From an uncultured Mailhella sp. (GTDB lineage: Bacteria; Desulfobacterota; Desulfovibrionia; Desulfovibrionales; Desulfovibrionaceae), in assembly GCA_905192935.1 (NCBI GenBank), contig CAJJMX010000111.1, positions 1 through 5,803 on the forward strand: a DNA stretch of 5,803 nucleotides, written 5' to 3'. The position numbers and the translations under genes were made by a program. The notes under the pieces were generated by a model. The model was not told the DNA's origin. It saw nothing but the letters and a program-made list of their open reading frames with translations, and made no database searches. Below, piece after piece: positions 5,581 through 5,803 of the stretch. Position 1 is the stretch's first letter. The number at the start of each line of letters is the position of its first letter.

Positions 5581-5803
5581 ATGGGCGGAAAAGGCGGTGG
5601 TTCCACCACCACGGTGCAGAAGGCCGATCCCTGGTCCGGTCAGCAGCCCTACCTGAGCGAGGTCTTCAGACAGGCCGCGCAGCTCTATCACACAGGACAG
5701 CTCTCCCCGGACTACTACCCCGGTCAGACCGTGGCCGGACAGTCCGACTGGACAACGCAGGCCCTCGAAATGCAGGCCGAGAGAGCTCAGAACGGCAGTC
5801 CCT
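5581..5803 (+). CDS. N-terminus of a large podoviral virion / DNA-ejection protein (partial)
   Basis: Seventy-four codons are visible before the window ends. The sequence opens with a Gly-rich MGGKGGGSTTTVQKADPW leader, then SGQQPYLSEVFRQAAQLY, and then YYPGQTVAGQSDWTTQALEM. This corresponds to a common opening of large podoviral internal proteins: 'W...QPYL...f..A..LY..g...yyPg.tva..s..t..Al'. Such proteins follow the tail hub genes and are thought to be ejected with or ahead of the DNA. The GNAT-like gene sits just before it, as gene 14 precedes the ejection gene 7 in P22. The ATG is set by a Shine-Dalgarno at 5571-5574. It lies in the same frame as the preceding gene, three codons after its TAG. 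The C-terminal part and the exact family cannot be judged from here. Confidence 0.75.
   Translation, partial: MGGKGGGSTTTVQKADPWSGQQPYLSEVFRQAAQLYHTGQLSPDYYPGQTVAGQSDWTTQALEMQAERAQNGSP

Noticed and set aside
1..5803. Search for a defence system, toxin-antitoxin pair, CRISPR array, tRNA, insertion sequence or att site
   Set aside because: No such signal is visible; every sizeable stretch is taken up by phage virion genes.

Overview
The window is a GC-rich, single-strand (+) block of late virion genes from a podovirus-type prophage or phage. All genes read the same way and are packed head to tail. Most junctions are overlapping or nearly touching stop/start codons, each downstream start usually has a good Shine-Dalgarno, and no promoter or intergenic terminator is visible. 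The composition and protein style would fit a deltaproteobacterial gut host such as a Desulfovibrionaceae member. That host guess is an inference, because no host gene is present.

Layout: (1) 1-650 holds the 3' end of a large 'polyvalent' phage protein. It has the NQIKS...GTFNPDDPNI signature and a hydrophobic Ala/Gly tail, and the frame is broken by a TAG at 42-44. (2) 652-1296 encodes the head-to-tail adaptor. (3) 1298-1663 encodes a small Gp80-like tail fibre type protein. (4) 1667-2644 encodes an unrecognised 325-residue protein with a degenerate ~20-residue repeat. (5) 2635-4104 encodes a 489-residue protein resembling the P22 gp10-type tail hub/stabilisation proteins. (6) 4153-4488 encodes a small probable structural protein. 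(7) 4502-5017 encodes a low-complexity Ala/Ser/Gly/Pro protein. (8) 5017-5571 encodes a GNAT-like acetyltransferase. (9) 5581 onward is the N-terminus of a large virion protein, probably an ejection protein, cut by the window end.

Read together, the block builds the portal-proximal neck and tail hub and then begins the genes for proteins ejected with DNA. The order (adaptor, hub, small accessory proteins, GNAT-like protein, ejection protein) recalls the P22 order 4-10-26-14-7, although only the adaptor, hub and last two positions correspond plausibly. I see no defence system, CRISPR array, tRNA, integrase, insertion sequence or att site.

Points worth a second look are the TAG-interrupted polyvalent protein and the in-frame continuation after all three TAG stops. 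Others are the repeat protein at 1667-2644, a sharp change of proline codon choice near 3.9-4.5 kb, and a terminator-like hairpin inside a gene.
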